This document shows, in pieces, positions 41,713 to 49,773 of a stretch of 64,000 nt of DNA; positions within the stretch are counted from its first letter, which is position 1; every line of letters begins with the position of its first letter. Under the pieces are notes generated by a model. It did not search any database. It had not been told where the DNA came from and was given only the letters and a program-made list of their open reading frames with translations. Source of the stretch: Lachnospiraceae bacterium UBA7182. GTDB taxonomy: Bacteria; Bacillota; Clostridia; Lachnospirales; Lachnospiraceae. The position numbers were made by a program, and so were the translations under genes. Location: contig DKVI01000087.1 in the NCBI GenBank assembly GCA_002491115.1, forward strand, positions 75,876 to 139,875, read 5' to 3'.

Positions 41713-42459
41713 TCATTCAGGAGACTGGCGTACAAGCCAGAAGTCCTTTACGACCGCGAAAAATTCCCGCAGCAGGTTGGCGGGCTGGGTGAGCAGGTCG
41801 CCGCTGGCCGGGATACCGCTGACGTCGTCGAAGCCTAAGGTTTTCGCCAGGTGCAGGGCGCGGCAGATATGGAAGCCGTTGCTTACGATTCCCACTGACG
41901 CTCCCGCCGGGATCATGGCTTTGGAAAAGGTTAAGTTTTCCCGGGTGTTGGAAGACTGGTCTTCTTGTAAAATTCTGTCCGCTGGGAGCCCTTTTTCTTC
42001 CAGATATGCCTGCATGGCGAAGCTTTCGGCACATGGTTCATTGTTTCCCTGCCCGCCTGAGACGATCAATATAGTGTCTGGATGTGCTATGGCATATTCA
42101 TATGCTTTGTCAAGGCGGAGCATAAGTGCCCGGCTGGGGCCTGATTCCCGCACATGGGCGCCCAGTACGATTACATATTCTCTGGGAGAGGAAGGTTCCT
42201 GCACGGAGGCTTTTAAGATCATCCCTTCCACGCCGATAAAAAATATAAGCCCGGCAGAACACAAAAGCAGGATTACGGCGCGCACCGCGGTTGGCAGATG
42301 CTGCCAAAAATGGATCTTAAACAGCCATCCTGACAGGAAAAATCCGGCGGCCATAAAAGGCCATACCAGGTAAAAGGCGGAAGTAAAGCCGCTGTATATA
42401 AGCAGCAGGATAAAATAAGCCAGACAGACAAGTCCGGCGGCAAAACATAATACGGGCAT
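41713..42459 (-). CDS. YdcF/DUF218-family membrane protein
   Basis: This 248-residue protein has three hydrophobic segments in the first 80 residues and a DUF218 domain (Y-V-I-V-L-G-A, I-L-I-V-S-G-G-Q-G, S-N-T-R-E-N, S-N-G-F-H). Members such as SanA and YdcF are linked to envelope or cell-wall functions, but the reaction is not settled. The gene is alone on the minus strand between converging neighbours. Confidence 0.85.
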   Translation of the reverse strand: MPVLCFAAGLVCLAYFILLLIYSGFTSAFYLVWPFMAAGFFLSGWLFKIHFWQHLPTAVRAVILLLCSAGLIFFIGVEGMILKASVQEPSSPREYVIVLGAHVRESGPSRALMLRLDKAYEYAIAHPDTILIVSGGQGNNEPCAESFAMQAYLEEKGLPADRILQEDQSSNTRENLTFSKAMIPAGASVGIVSNGFHICRALHLAKTLGFDDVSGIPASGDLLTQPANLLREFFAVVKDFWLVRQSPE

Positions 42460-42604
42460 ATTTTTATTCTCTTTTCACGTTTTAATCTGTCATTGTTATG
42501 GCCTATATTATAATAGACAGGAAGGGGCGTGTAAAGAGCATTTTATAAAGGATGTCTGCTTTTTGCAGGGAGAAGCAATGCGAATGGATCTCATAAAAAA
42601 CTGT

Positions 42605-42633
42605 TTGCTAAATACTGCAAAAACAGATATAAT
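42605..42633 (+). promoter_or_regulatory. Promoter of the AAA_14/DUF4143 gene
   Basis: TTGCTA (42605-42610) and TATAAT (42628-42633), spacer 17 bp. A dyad with arms ATACAAAAAA and TTTTTTTGTAT overlaps the start region and could be an operator. Confidence 0.55.
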
Positions 42634-42678
42634 ACAAAAAAGGAATTATACTCTTTTTTTGTATAAAGGAGGCTGACT

Positions 42679-43893
42679 ATGTATATCCACAGAGTTATGG
42701 AAAAGAAGCTTCGGTATTTGTCGGAACATTTTTCTGTCGTCATGGTCTGCGGCGCCAGACAGGTAGGAAAAACGACTCTGTTACAACGAATAAAAAACGA
42801 TAATACACAAATACAGTATGTTACGCTTGACTATCCCAGACTAAGAAATCTTGCCCGGGAAGATCCGGAACTTTTTTTACAGCAATACCAGGCGCCTTTG
42901 ATCATTGATGAGATACAATATGCGCCGGAACTGCTGCCTTATATCAAAATACGGGTTGACCAGACACAGCAAAACGGACTGTATTATCTGACCGGTTCTC
43001 AGATATTTCCTATGATGAAAAATGTCAGTGAATCTCTGGCTGGCAGGGTGGGAATTTTAACCATGTACTCTTTGTCGGGAGCAGAAATTGAAGGAAGAGA
43101 ATCCGCGCCGTTTCTTCCGGATCACATAACCATGACGGAATCGTCCGATACAATTACAGAAATTTTCAAGAAAATCTATCGGGGCGGGATGCCCCGGATG
43201 ATCACCGATCGGGAATTATTGCCGGAAGACTATTTTGGCTCCTACATGCAGACATACCTGGAACGTGATATCCGCGATTTGATTACAGTCAAAGACGAAA
43301 ATAAATTTTTAAAATTTATCGCCTGCGCCGCGGCGAGAACAGGCCAGGAAGTGAATCTTGCGGACATGGGGAAAGATGTGGAGATTGACCGTAAAACGGC
43401 AGACGGCTGGCTGTCAATTCTGGTATCCTCCGGCCTGGTCTATCTGTTACATCCTTACGCAGGAAATACAATTAAACGAATCGTTAAGCGTCCAAAGCTG
43501 TATTTCATGGATACGGGACTTGTCTGCTATCTTACCTACTGGAATAATCCAAGAGCTCTGGAATTGTCTGCTATGGCAGGCGCGGTTTTTGAAAATTATG
43601 TGGTGTCGGAAATTATAAAAAGCTATGCAAATCATGGTATAGATGTTAGAAGCCGTTTTTGCTATTACAGGGACAATAACGGAAAAGAAATAGATTTGAT
43701 GATCCTGGAAAACGGCAGACTGTACCCGATCGAAATAAAAAAAAGCGCTGATCCCGGGAAAGGCGCTTTGAAAAATTTTGGTATTTTAAACAGCCTGCCG
43801 GAAGAAATCGGCAAAGGCGCCGTTATTTGCATGACTCCTGTGACAATCCCGCTGGATGAAAACAATATGCTGGTTCCCGCTGCGTGTATTTGA
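42679..43893 (+). CDS. AAA_14/DUF4143 ATPase
   Basis: This 404-residue protein has Walker A G-A-R-Q-V-G-K-T-T-L, Walker B P-L-I-I-D-E-I-Q-Y-A, the S-Q-I-F-P-M-M-K sensor region, and a DUF4143 C-terminal part. The latter carries nuclease-like residues (E-I-D-L-M-I-L-E-N, then P-I-E-I-K-K), a pattern like a PD-(D/E)XK fold. These proteins are widespread in gut bacteria and often vary in copy number; their task is not established. AAGGAGG precedes the ATG. Composition is slightly AT-rich, suggesting a mobile history. Confidence 0.85.
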   Translation: MYIHRVMEKKLRYLSEHFSVVMVCGARQVGKTTLLQRIKNDNTQIQYVTLDYPRLRNLAREDPELFLQQYQAPLIIDEIQYAPELLPYIKIRVDQTQQNGLYYLTGSQIFPMMKNVSESLAGRVGILTMYSLSGAEIEGRESAPFLPDHITMTESSDTITEIFKKIYRGGMPRMITDRELLPEDYFGSYMQTYLERDIRDLITVKDENKFLKFIACAAARTGQEVNLADMGKDVEIDRKTADGWLSILVSSGLVYLLHPYAGNTIKRIVKRPKLYFMDTGLVCYLTYWNNPRALELSAMAGAVFENYVVSEIIKSYANHGIDVRSRFCYYRDNNGKEIDLMILENGRLYPIEIKKSADPGKGALKNFGILNSLPEEIGKGAVICMTPVTIPLDENNMLVPAACI

Positions 43894-44005
43894 TGAATCA
43901 ATGGCAGGGGAACTTCTGTTTTCCCGGGGCGGAAGGATAAGTGGTAAAATAATATGTGGTATGTTATACTGTAAAAAATACAGAATATGGGAAAAGGAGC
44001 GAACA

Positions 44006-44860
44006 ATGGAAAAATATTTTACACTGCAAAACGGGGTACAGATGCCCCGCATCGGGTACGGAACTTACAAATGCACAGACGGAAGTGACGAGCGCGTCGT
44101 CCGCATGGCGTTAGAGGCCGGATACCGGATGCTGGATACGGCGGCGGCTTATAAAAATGAAGAATATGTAGGCAGAGCAATCAAAGAGAGCGGGATACCA
44201 AGAGAGGAGATTTTTCTGACTTCCAAAGTATGGAAGACGGAACTGGGATACGAAAAGACAAAGAAAAGTTTTGAGGAATCATTGGAACGCCTTCAGACAG
44301 ACTATCTGGATCTTTTTCTGCTGCACTGGCCCAAACCGTCCGCGGATTCCCAAGACTGGGCTGAGCTGGATCAGGGAAGCTGGAAAGCATTGGAAGAATT
44401 TTACAGTCAGAAAAAAGTGCGGGCCATCGGCGTCAGCAACTTCCTGCCTCATCATCTGGAACCGCTGCTTGAGACGGCCAATGTACGCCCCATGGTCAAC
44501 CAACTGGAACTGCATGTGGGCTATATGCAGGAAGCCACCGTGCAGTACTGCAAGGAAAAAGGGATTCAGGTACAGGCCTGGAGCCCTCTGGGCAGAAGGC
44601 GGGTTCTGGAAGAGCCTGTGGTTCTTGAAATGGCACAAAAATATGACATGTCCCCGGCCCAGTTCCTCTTAAAATTCCTGCTGCAGCAGGATATCTGCGT
44701 GGTTCCCAAGGCCTCCTCCATGGAGCGCATGCGCCAGAATCTGGAAGTGCCGGATATCAGAATCCTGGAGGAAGATATGTATATGCTGCGCTGTCTGCCT
44801 CAGATCGGCTGGGGCGGCGAACACCCGGACTTGTCGCGGATGGCGGTATGCGACGTATAA
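44006..44860 (+). CDS. Aldo/keto reductase
   Basis: This 284-residue NADPH-dependent oxidoreductase has the AKR signature motifs G-x(8)-D-T-A-A-A-Y-K-N-E (catalytic Asp and Tyr near 50), the Lys in S-K-V-W, H-W-P (catalytic His near 110), and V-P-K-A-S-S near the C-terminus. AAGGAGCG precedes ATG 44006; the upstream open frame overlaps the previous gene and is ignored. Substrate is unknown; relatives reduce 2,5-diketogluconate, glyoxals or small aldehydes. Confidence 0.9.
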   Translation: MEKYFTLQNGVQMPRIGYGTYKCTDGSDERVVRMALEAGYRMLDTAAAYKNEEYVGRAIKESGIPREEIFLTSKVWKTELGYEKTKKSFEESLERLQTDYLDLFLLHWPKPSADSQDWAELDQGSWKALEEFYSQKKVRAIGVSNFLPHHLEPLLETANVRPMVNQLELHVGYMQEATVQYCKEKGIQVQAWSPLGRRRVLEEPVVLEMAQKYDMSPAQFLLKFLLQQDICVVPKASSMERMRQNLEVPDIRILEEDMYMLRCLPQIGWGGEHPDLSRMAVCDV

Positions 44861-44898
44861 AAAGCGGGGAAAATAACATAAAACAGGGGGCATATATA

Positions 44899-46248
44899 AT
44901 GACGCCATGGAAAATGATTGTAGAAGATTTTGGCAAAATTAAACATGCAGAAATAGAGACAGCACCGTTTATGCTGTTTGTCGGGGATAATAATAGCGGG
45001 AAAAGTTATCTCCTTTCACTCCTGTGGGGGATTCATAATATTGGCATTGACCGTCTGATCGGCAGCACTAATATTTTAGAGACAGAAGAATCTTATGCTT
45101 TGGAAAATTGGCTTATGAAACAGATTCAAATTGCCCAAAAAAAAGGAAAGCATAATGTTTTGCTGTCCGAAATACATGGACTGCTGTCATCTGTGTTAAA
45201 TGATGGGCTGAAAAGATATAAAAACAGGCTTGCCAGATGGATATTTAACAGCCCGGATCTTTCAATCGGGCATATTGAGATCGAAATCGGCGATTTAAGT
45301 AAAGAAGTTCTGTATTTCCAGGTTGAAGCAGGCAAAGTGTTGATTTTTACAGACGGGAAGCATAAATATGGTTTGGGGAAACATAACTGGGACAGGATAG
45401 AAGAACCCAATTTAAAGTCTGACATATGGTTTTTGATAACAGCGATATATTCTTGTGTTTTGGATATTGATCTTGGTTATATTAGTGATGGCAACATCTA
45501 TCTCCCGGCAGCCAGAACCGGTTTCATGCTGACAAAGGATATTATCAATAAAGTAGGAAGAAAGAATACTTTTAATATTGCAGAGGAAAAAGAAGATATA
45601 ACTCCCTTTACCAGGCCGATCAATCAATTCCTGGATGTGATGGGTGATCTGGCGCTTGAAAAAAAAGGAAGGGACGAGTATCGCGGTATTGCGGACAATG
45701 TAGAAGAAACTATGGCTGAAGGAACTGTTGAGATCAATATGATGCCAAATAAAGAGGTCTTATATGTTCCTCAAGGGAAAAAGAAGGGGATGCCTCTTCG
45801 GGTTGTATCAGCTGTTGTGACAGAATTGTCGCCGTTAATTCTGCTCTTGAAGCACAGGCAGCAATTGGACAGTTTCTATTATGAAGAACCTGAAATGTGC
45901 CTGCATCCTCAGTTGCAGCAGAAGATGGGAAGGATTCTCAGCCGTATTGTAAATGCAGGAATAGATATGACGGTTACGACGCATAGTGATATTATTCTGC
46001 AGCATATCAATAATATGATTAAACTGTCCAGACATCCTCAGTGTGAAGAATTGTGCAAAAAACTGGGTTATGGGAAATCTGACCTGCTATATCCGGAACA
46101 GATAAAAGTGTACCAGTTTGAATCAAAGAATAACCGAAAAACTGTGGTAAGAGAACTGGTATGCAGGGACAATGGTTTTGTGATACCAACATTTAACGAC
46201 GCGCTTGACCGGATTATGGACGAATCCTATGAGATTCAGGAACAGTAA
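44899..46248 (+). CDS. AAA-type ATPase (AAA_15/AAA_21-like, OLD/SMC-like), candidate defence ATPase
   Basis: This 449-residue protein has an ABC/SMC-like ATPase head. Walker A is G29-D-N-N-S-G-K-S36, the extended Walker B is F-Y-Y-E329-E330-P-E-M-C-L-H-P (about 326-337), and a T-T-H-S-D switch follows 35 residues later. The part between (about 60-300) is family-specific and helical. No TOPRIM domain is present on this chain. GGGGG precedes the ATG. The next gene, four bases downstream, encodes a nuclease-like protein, so the two look like an effector pair. Lower GC than the flanking genes supports horizontal gain. Confidence 0.75.
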   Translation: MTPWKMIVEDFGKIKHAEIETAPFMLFVGDNNSGKSYLLSLLWGIHNIGIDRLIGSTNILETEESYALENWLMKQIQIAQKKGKHNVLLSEIHGLLSSVLNDGLKRYKNRLARWIFNSPDLSIGHIEIEIGDLSKEVLYFQVEAGKVLIFTDGKHKYGLGKHNWDRIEEPNLKSDIWFLITAIYSCVLDIDLGYISDGNIYLPAARTGFMLTKDIINKVGRKNTFNIAEEKEDITPFTRPINQFLDVMGDLALEKKGRDEYRGIADNVEETMAEGTVEINMMPNKEVLYVPQGKKKGMPLRVVSAVVTELSPLILLLKHRQQLDSFYYEEPEMCLHPQLQQKMGRILSRIVNAGIDMTVTTHSDIILQHINNMIKLSRHPQCEELCKKLGYGKSDLLYPEQIKVYQFESKNNRKTVVRELVCRDNGFVIPTFNDALDRIMDESYEIQEQ

Positions 46249-46251
46249 AGT

Positions 46252-46875
46252 ATGAATAAAACGAAGAGAGAATTTATCATAGATGAACTGATGATACCCA
46301 ATTTTATAGAACAGGAGAAAAATCGTATCTTATTGCAGGAATTTGAGGATACAGGAAAAAGCGAGCTGGAAGTGTATTTAAAAGCAGATGAGAATCTATG
46401 TATTCGGAATGTGGATAAAAAGCATACAGAATTACAGTTTTTCCAAAAAGATAAAAGAAAATCCATGTTCAAACGGGTGGATCATATTATATATGAGCAT
46501 ATGTCTGACAGCGACTGGAGGGTGCATCTGATCGAGATGAAATCCTGGGTGGGAGTCGATAAATGGAAAGAGATAAAAGGAAAATTTCGCGCCAGTTATC
46601 TTCTGGCGCAGGGAATTGCGTCTATGCTGGAAATGAATGTTGCAGGGATATGTCTGTATACAACTTATGAAAAAGTAGATTTACATCCATTGCCTGTTAT
46701 GCCTGTTGGACGCAGGCTGCCGGTTGGATTGTCCCAGATCAGACCGCAGGATGAATGGGAAGGGAAAAATTGCGGATTGAATTTTGGCACAAGAATTCCT
46801 TTTATACATAAACCGGTTCGGATGACAAGAAATGCAGATCAGATTTTGACAGGAATATTAAAAGAACAATCATAG
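46252..46875 (+). CDS. Small protein with PD-(D/E)XK nuclease-like motif, partner of the ATPase
   Basis: This 207-residue protein is not assigned to a family I know. Residues 76-97 contain V-D77-H-I-I-Y followed by a strand with I-E95-M-K97-S-W, the D...E-x-K arrangement of PD-(D/E)XK nucleases. A G-x(2)-R-A-S-Y-L-L-A-Q-G helix follows, as expected. The start lies four bases after the ATPase stop, so the genes are co-translated. The tail (170-207) is basic. A DNA- or RNA-cutting role regulated by the ATPase is inferred, not shown. Confidence 0.6.
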   Translation: MNKTKREFIIDELMIPNFIEQEKNRILLQEFEDTGKSELEVYLKADENLCIRNVDKKHTELQFFQKDKRKSMFKRVDHIIYEHMSDSDWRVHLIEMKSWVGVDKWKEIKGKFRASYLLAQGIASMLEMNVAGICLYTTYEKVDLHPLPVMPVGRRLPVGLSQIRPQDEWEGKNCGLNFGTRIPFIHKPVRMTRNADQILTGILKEQS

Positions 46876-46895
46876 AAAGAGAGACTGCTTTACTT

Positions 46896-48200
46896 ATGGA
46901 AGCAAAAAATCAAACATTATATCTGGAATGTACAAGCGGGATCAGCGGTGATATGACGGTGGCCGCTCTTTTGGACCTGGGAGCCGACCAGGAGGTTTTA
47001 AAGAAGGCTCTGGACAGTCTTTCGGTGGACGGGTTTCAAACGGTCATAAGCCGGGTGAAGAAGGCGGGGCTGGATGTGTGTGATTTTAATGTGGTTCTGG
47101 ACGCGGAACATGAAAACCATGACCATGATATGGAATATCTCCACGGGCACAGCCATGCAGAAAAGGATGACAATCCGCATTTGCATGAGCATGACCATGC
47201 GCATACACACGCCCATGAACACCATCACCATCATCCCCATAGCCACAGAGGACTTTCCGAGATCCTTTCCATCATAGAGCACGCGGATATGACCCGCAGG
47301 GCCAAAGATACGGCGGCCCGTATTTTTAAGATCCTGGCGGCGGCCGAGGCAAAAGCCCATGGAGTGCCGGAGGACCAGGTGCATTTCCATGAAGTCGGCG
47401 CGGTGGATTCCATCGTGGATATCCTGTCAGTTGCGGTCTGTCTGGATAATCTGGATATTACGGAAGTAATCGTCCCTGCATTGTACGAAGGCCAGGGAAC
47501 GATCCGCTGCCAGCACGGCATCCTGCCGGTGCCGGTGCCCGCGGTTATGAACATTGTACAGGCGCATAAACTTCCTCTTCAGGTGACAGATATAAAAGGA
47601 GAGCTGGTCACGCCCACAGGGGCGGCGATTGTGGCGGCGATTCGGACTTCCGACAGGCTTCCGGATTTGTTTACTATAGAAAAGACAGGCATGGGAGCCG
47701 GAAAGAGGGACTATGGTCTGGCAGGGATACTGCGCGCCATGTTGATTCATTCCGGGGCAGAAGAAAAAGACCGGATCTACAAACTGGAGACGAATATAGA
47801 CGACTGCAGCGGCGAAAATCTGGGATATACCATGGAACGCCTGATGGAAGAAGGCGCCAGAGACGTGCATTACATTCCCGTCTATATGAAAAAGAACCGT
47901 CCGGCGTATCAGTTGAACGTGATCTGCGATGAAGGAAGCATAGAACGAATGGAGCAGATTATTTTTGAAGAAACTACCACCATCGGCATCCGCAGGATAC
48001 CCATGGAACGGACCACCCTGCTTCGGGAATGCCGCACGGTGCAGACGCCTCTGGGGGAGGCGAAAGTGAAGGTCTGTAAGCGGCAGGGAGTAAAACGCTG
48101 TTTTCCGGAATACGACAGTGTGACAGCGCTGTGTCGCGCACATGGACTCCATTATCATGATGTGTATCAGCTCATCCAGAGGATCGGGGAAGAAAATTAA
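46896..48200 (+). CDS. larC: LarC-type nickel-inserting protein (nickel-pincer cofactor synthesis)
   Basis: This 434-residue protein begins Y-L-E-C-T-S-G-I-S-G-D-M and has the LarC-wide motifs H-F-H-E-V-G-A-V-D-S-I-V-D and T-N-I-D-D-C-S-G-E. LarC inserts nickel into the pyridinium bisthiocarboxylate cofactor of lactate racemase-like enzymes. Residues 72-118 are an exceptionally His-rich stretch with about 20 histidines, a likely nickel store. It is encoded as one continuous frame, with no LarC1/LarC2 frameshift. larB, larE and larA are not adjacent. Ribosome site is weak. Confidence 0.92.
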   Translation: MEAKNQTLYLECTSGISGDMTVAALLDLGADQEVLKKALDSLSVDGFQTVISRVKKAGLDVCDFNVVLDAEHENHDHDMEYLHGHSHAEKDDNPHLHEHDHAHTHAHEHHHHHPHSHRGLSEILSIIEHADMTRRAKDTAARIFKILAAAEAKAHGVPEDQVHFHEVGAVDSIVDILSVAVCLDNLDITEVIVPALYEGQGTIRCQHGILPVPVPAVMNIVQAHKLPLQVTDIKGELVTPTGAAIVAAIRTSDRLPDLFTIEKTGMGAGKRDYGLAGILRAMLIHSGAEEKDRIYKLETNIDDCSGENLGYTMERLMEEGARDVHYIPVYMKKNRPAYQLNVICDEGSIERMEQIIFEETTTIGIRRIPMERTTLLRECRTVQTPLGEAKVKVCKRQGVKRCFPEYDSVTALCRAHGLHYHDVYQLIQRIGEEN

Positions 48201-48207
48201 ATGAAAA

Positions 48208-48246
48208 GACGGCTGCCCGCAGGATGATATCCTACAGGCAGCCGTC
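48208..48246. terminator. Bidirectional terminator between larC and the mannitol operon
   Basis: GACGGCTGCC (48208-48217) and GGCAGCCGTC (48237-48246) form a 10-bp GC-rich stem between convergent genes. T tracts are short. Confidence 0.7.
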
Positions 48247-48252
48247 CTGATT

Positions 48253-48525
48253 TCAGGCATATTGTAATGTAAATGCTTTCCCGACAACTTCCAGCACTGC
48301 CTTTAGCGCCGCCTGTTCGTCAGGGCCGTCGGCAAGAAGTTCTACCGGTGTACCGCCCGGATGTCCCAGACGCATAAGGGAAAGAGCGTCTTTGGCGTCG
48401 GCAACCCCGGTTCCCAGGGTAACCATGACAACGCTTTTGAAAGGTTTGGCCGCCGCCGCGATCTGCGCGGCGGGCCTTGCGTGGAAATAATCCGTGGAAG
48501 CCAGAGTGATCGTTTTACTGGTCAT
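48253..48525 (-). CDS. HPr-family phosphocarrier with Asp at the regulatory Ser46 position
   Basis: This 90-residue protein has the HPr active-site motif F-H15-A-R-P-A. The regulatory site that reads K-S46-I-M in Gram-positive HPr is K45-D46-A-L here, in V-A-D-A-K-D-A-L-S-L-M-R-L-G. HPr kinase could not phosphorylate this site; Asp may mimic the phosphorylated state or simply remove regulation. The gene is the last of mtlR-mtlA-mtlD-hpr, so it probably serves as a dedicated phosphate donor for mannitol uptake. AAGGGG supports the start. A separate housekeeping HPr would be expected elsewhere. Confidence 0.85.
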   Translation of the reverse strand: MTSKTITLASTDYFHARPAAQIAAAAKPFKSVVMVTLGTGVADAKDALSLMRLGHPGGTPVELLADGPDEQAALKAVLEVVGKAFTLQYA

Positions 48526-48582
48526 ACAGATACCCCTTATGGTTTTTATTCATGACAATAGAAGACTCGCGAAGCGTGGATT

Positions 48583-49740
48583 CTATTGTTTAAAAAGTGC
48601 CGGTGCTTTTTCGTAAGCTTCTGCTACCTGCCCAAGGAGCGCGTCGTCCGTAATGCCGGATACTTCGGAGAATGCGGCGGAAACACCTTTGGCAGCGATC
48701 TTTTCCTGAAGCTCCACGCTCTGAGCATCCTCAGGATTGTTATAACGAAGGGCTGCGCCGATACCAAGGATCAGCTTATCCACCGGAAGGCCGTAGGACA
48801 GCGCGGTGGTAAGGGGGCTGATCAGGCGGTCATCCGCGGAGAGCTTACGCAGCGGCTCGCGGCCCACGCGGGTTACATCATCCTGCAGATACGGGTTTTT
48901 AAAGCGGTTGATGATCTTGTCAATGTATTTATAGTGGGCTTCTTTGTCAAAACCGAACTTTTTGATCAGACCGTCTCCGGACTGGGTCATGGCCGCTTTG
49001 ACCAGATCAAAGATCTGAGGGTCGGCGATGGCCTGGTCAATGGTCTTAAAGCCTGCCAGGATGCCTGTGTAGGCGGTGATGCAGTGTCCGGTATTCAGCG
49101 TGAAGAGTTTACGCTGAATATAAGCCATCAGGTTGTCGGCCAGGTTCATGCCCGGGATTTCAGGAATCTTGCCTTTTAAAGAAGCTTTCTCCACGTTCCA
49201 TTCGCAGTATTTTTCCACGACCACATCCACCGGATTTTCGCTGCGGACAGGAGGTACGATACGGTCTACGGAGCAGTCCGCAAAGCCCACATGTTCTTCA
49301 CAGTATGCTTTTTCTTCCTCGGAGAGGAGTTTGTATACATGCTCTTTTAACTGAGAAGTAGCGCGGATGGCGTTCTCGCAGGCAATGATGTTCAGAGGCG
49401 CTTTCACACCGTCAGCCATACGCTTCTTAATACCGTTTGCGATGGCGGGGGCGATGAACGCCAGCACCCGAAGGCCTACGGCCGTGGTCAGAACATCCGC
49501 TTTGGCGATCTCGTCGATGATCTCGTCGCCGTTGGACATGATACCGGTGATATTGGTGATCTTAACGTCTTCTACTTCTGTGTCCATTACATGGACGGTA
49601 TATGCCTGGTCAGCCGCCAGACGGTCGATGATGACTTCGCTTACATCCGCGAAGATTACACGATAGCCGGCCTGTGCCAGAAGCATGCCGATAAAACCGC
49701 GGCCGATATTGCCTGCGCCGAATTGAATTGCTGTTTTCAT
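48583..49740 (-). CDS. mtlD: Mannitol-1-phosphate 5-dehydrogenase
   Basis: This 385-residue cytosolic enzyme oxidises mannitol-1-phosphate to fructose-6-phosphate with NAD. The Rossmann motif Q-F-G-A-G-N-I-G-R-G-F-I-G is at the N-terminus, and the polyol dehydrogenase K-L-F-T-L-N-T-G-H signature lies near residue 210-220. AGAGGTG precedes the ATG. It follows mtlA by 33 bp and is of normal length. Confidence 0.95.
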   Translation of the reverse strand: MKTAIQFGAGNIGRGFIGMLLAQAGYRVIFADVSEVIIDRLAADQAYTVHVMDTEVEDVKITNITGIMSNGDEIIDEIAKADVLTTAVGLRVLAFIAPAIANGIKKRMADGVKAPLNIIACENAIRATSQLKEHVYKLLSEEEKAYCEEHVGFADCSVDRIVPPVRSENPVDVVVEKYCEWNVEKASLKGKIPEIPGMNLADNLMAYIQRKLFTLNTGHCITAYTGILAGFKTIDQAIADPQIFDLVKAAMTQSGDGLIKKFGFDKEAHYKYIDKIINRFKNPYLQDDVTRVGREPLRKLSADDRLISPLTTALSYGLPVDKLILGIGAALRYNNPEDAQSVELQEKIAAKGVSAAFSEVSGITDDALLGQVAEAYEKAPALFKQ

Positions 49741-49773
49741 AATACAACACCTCTTTCTAAAATGATTAAATGA

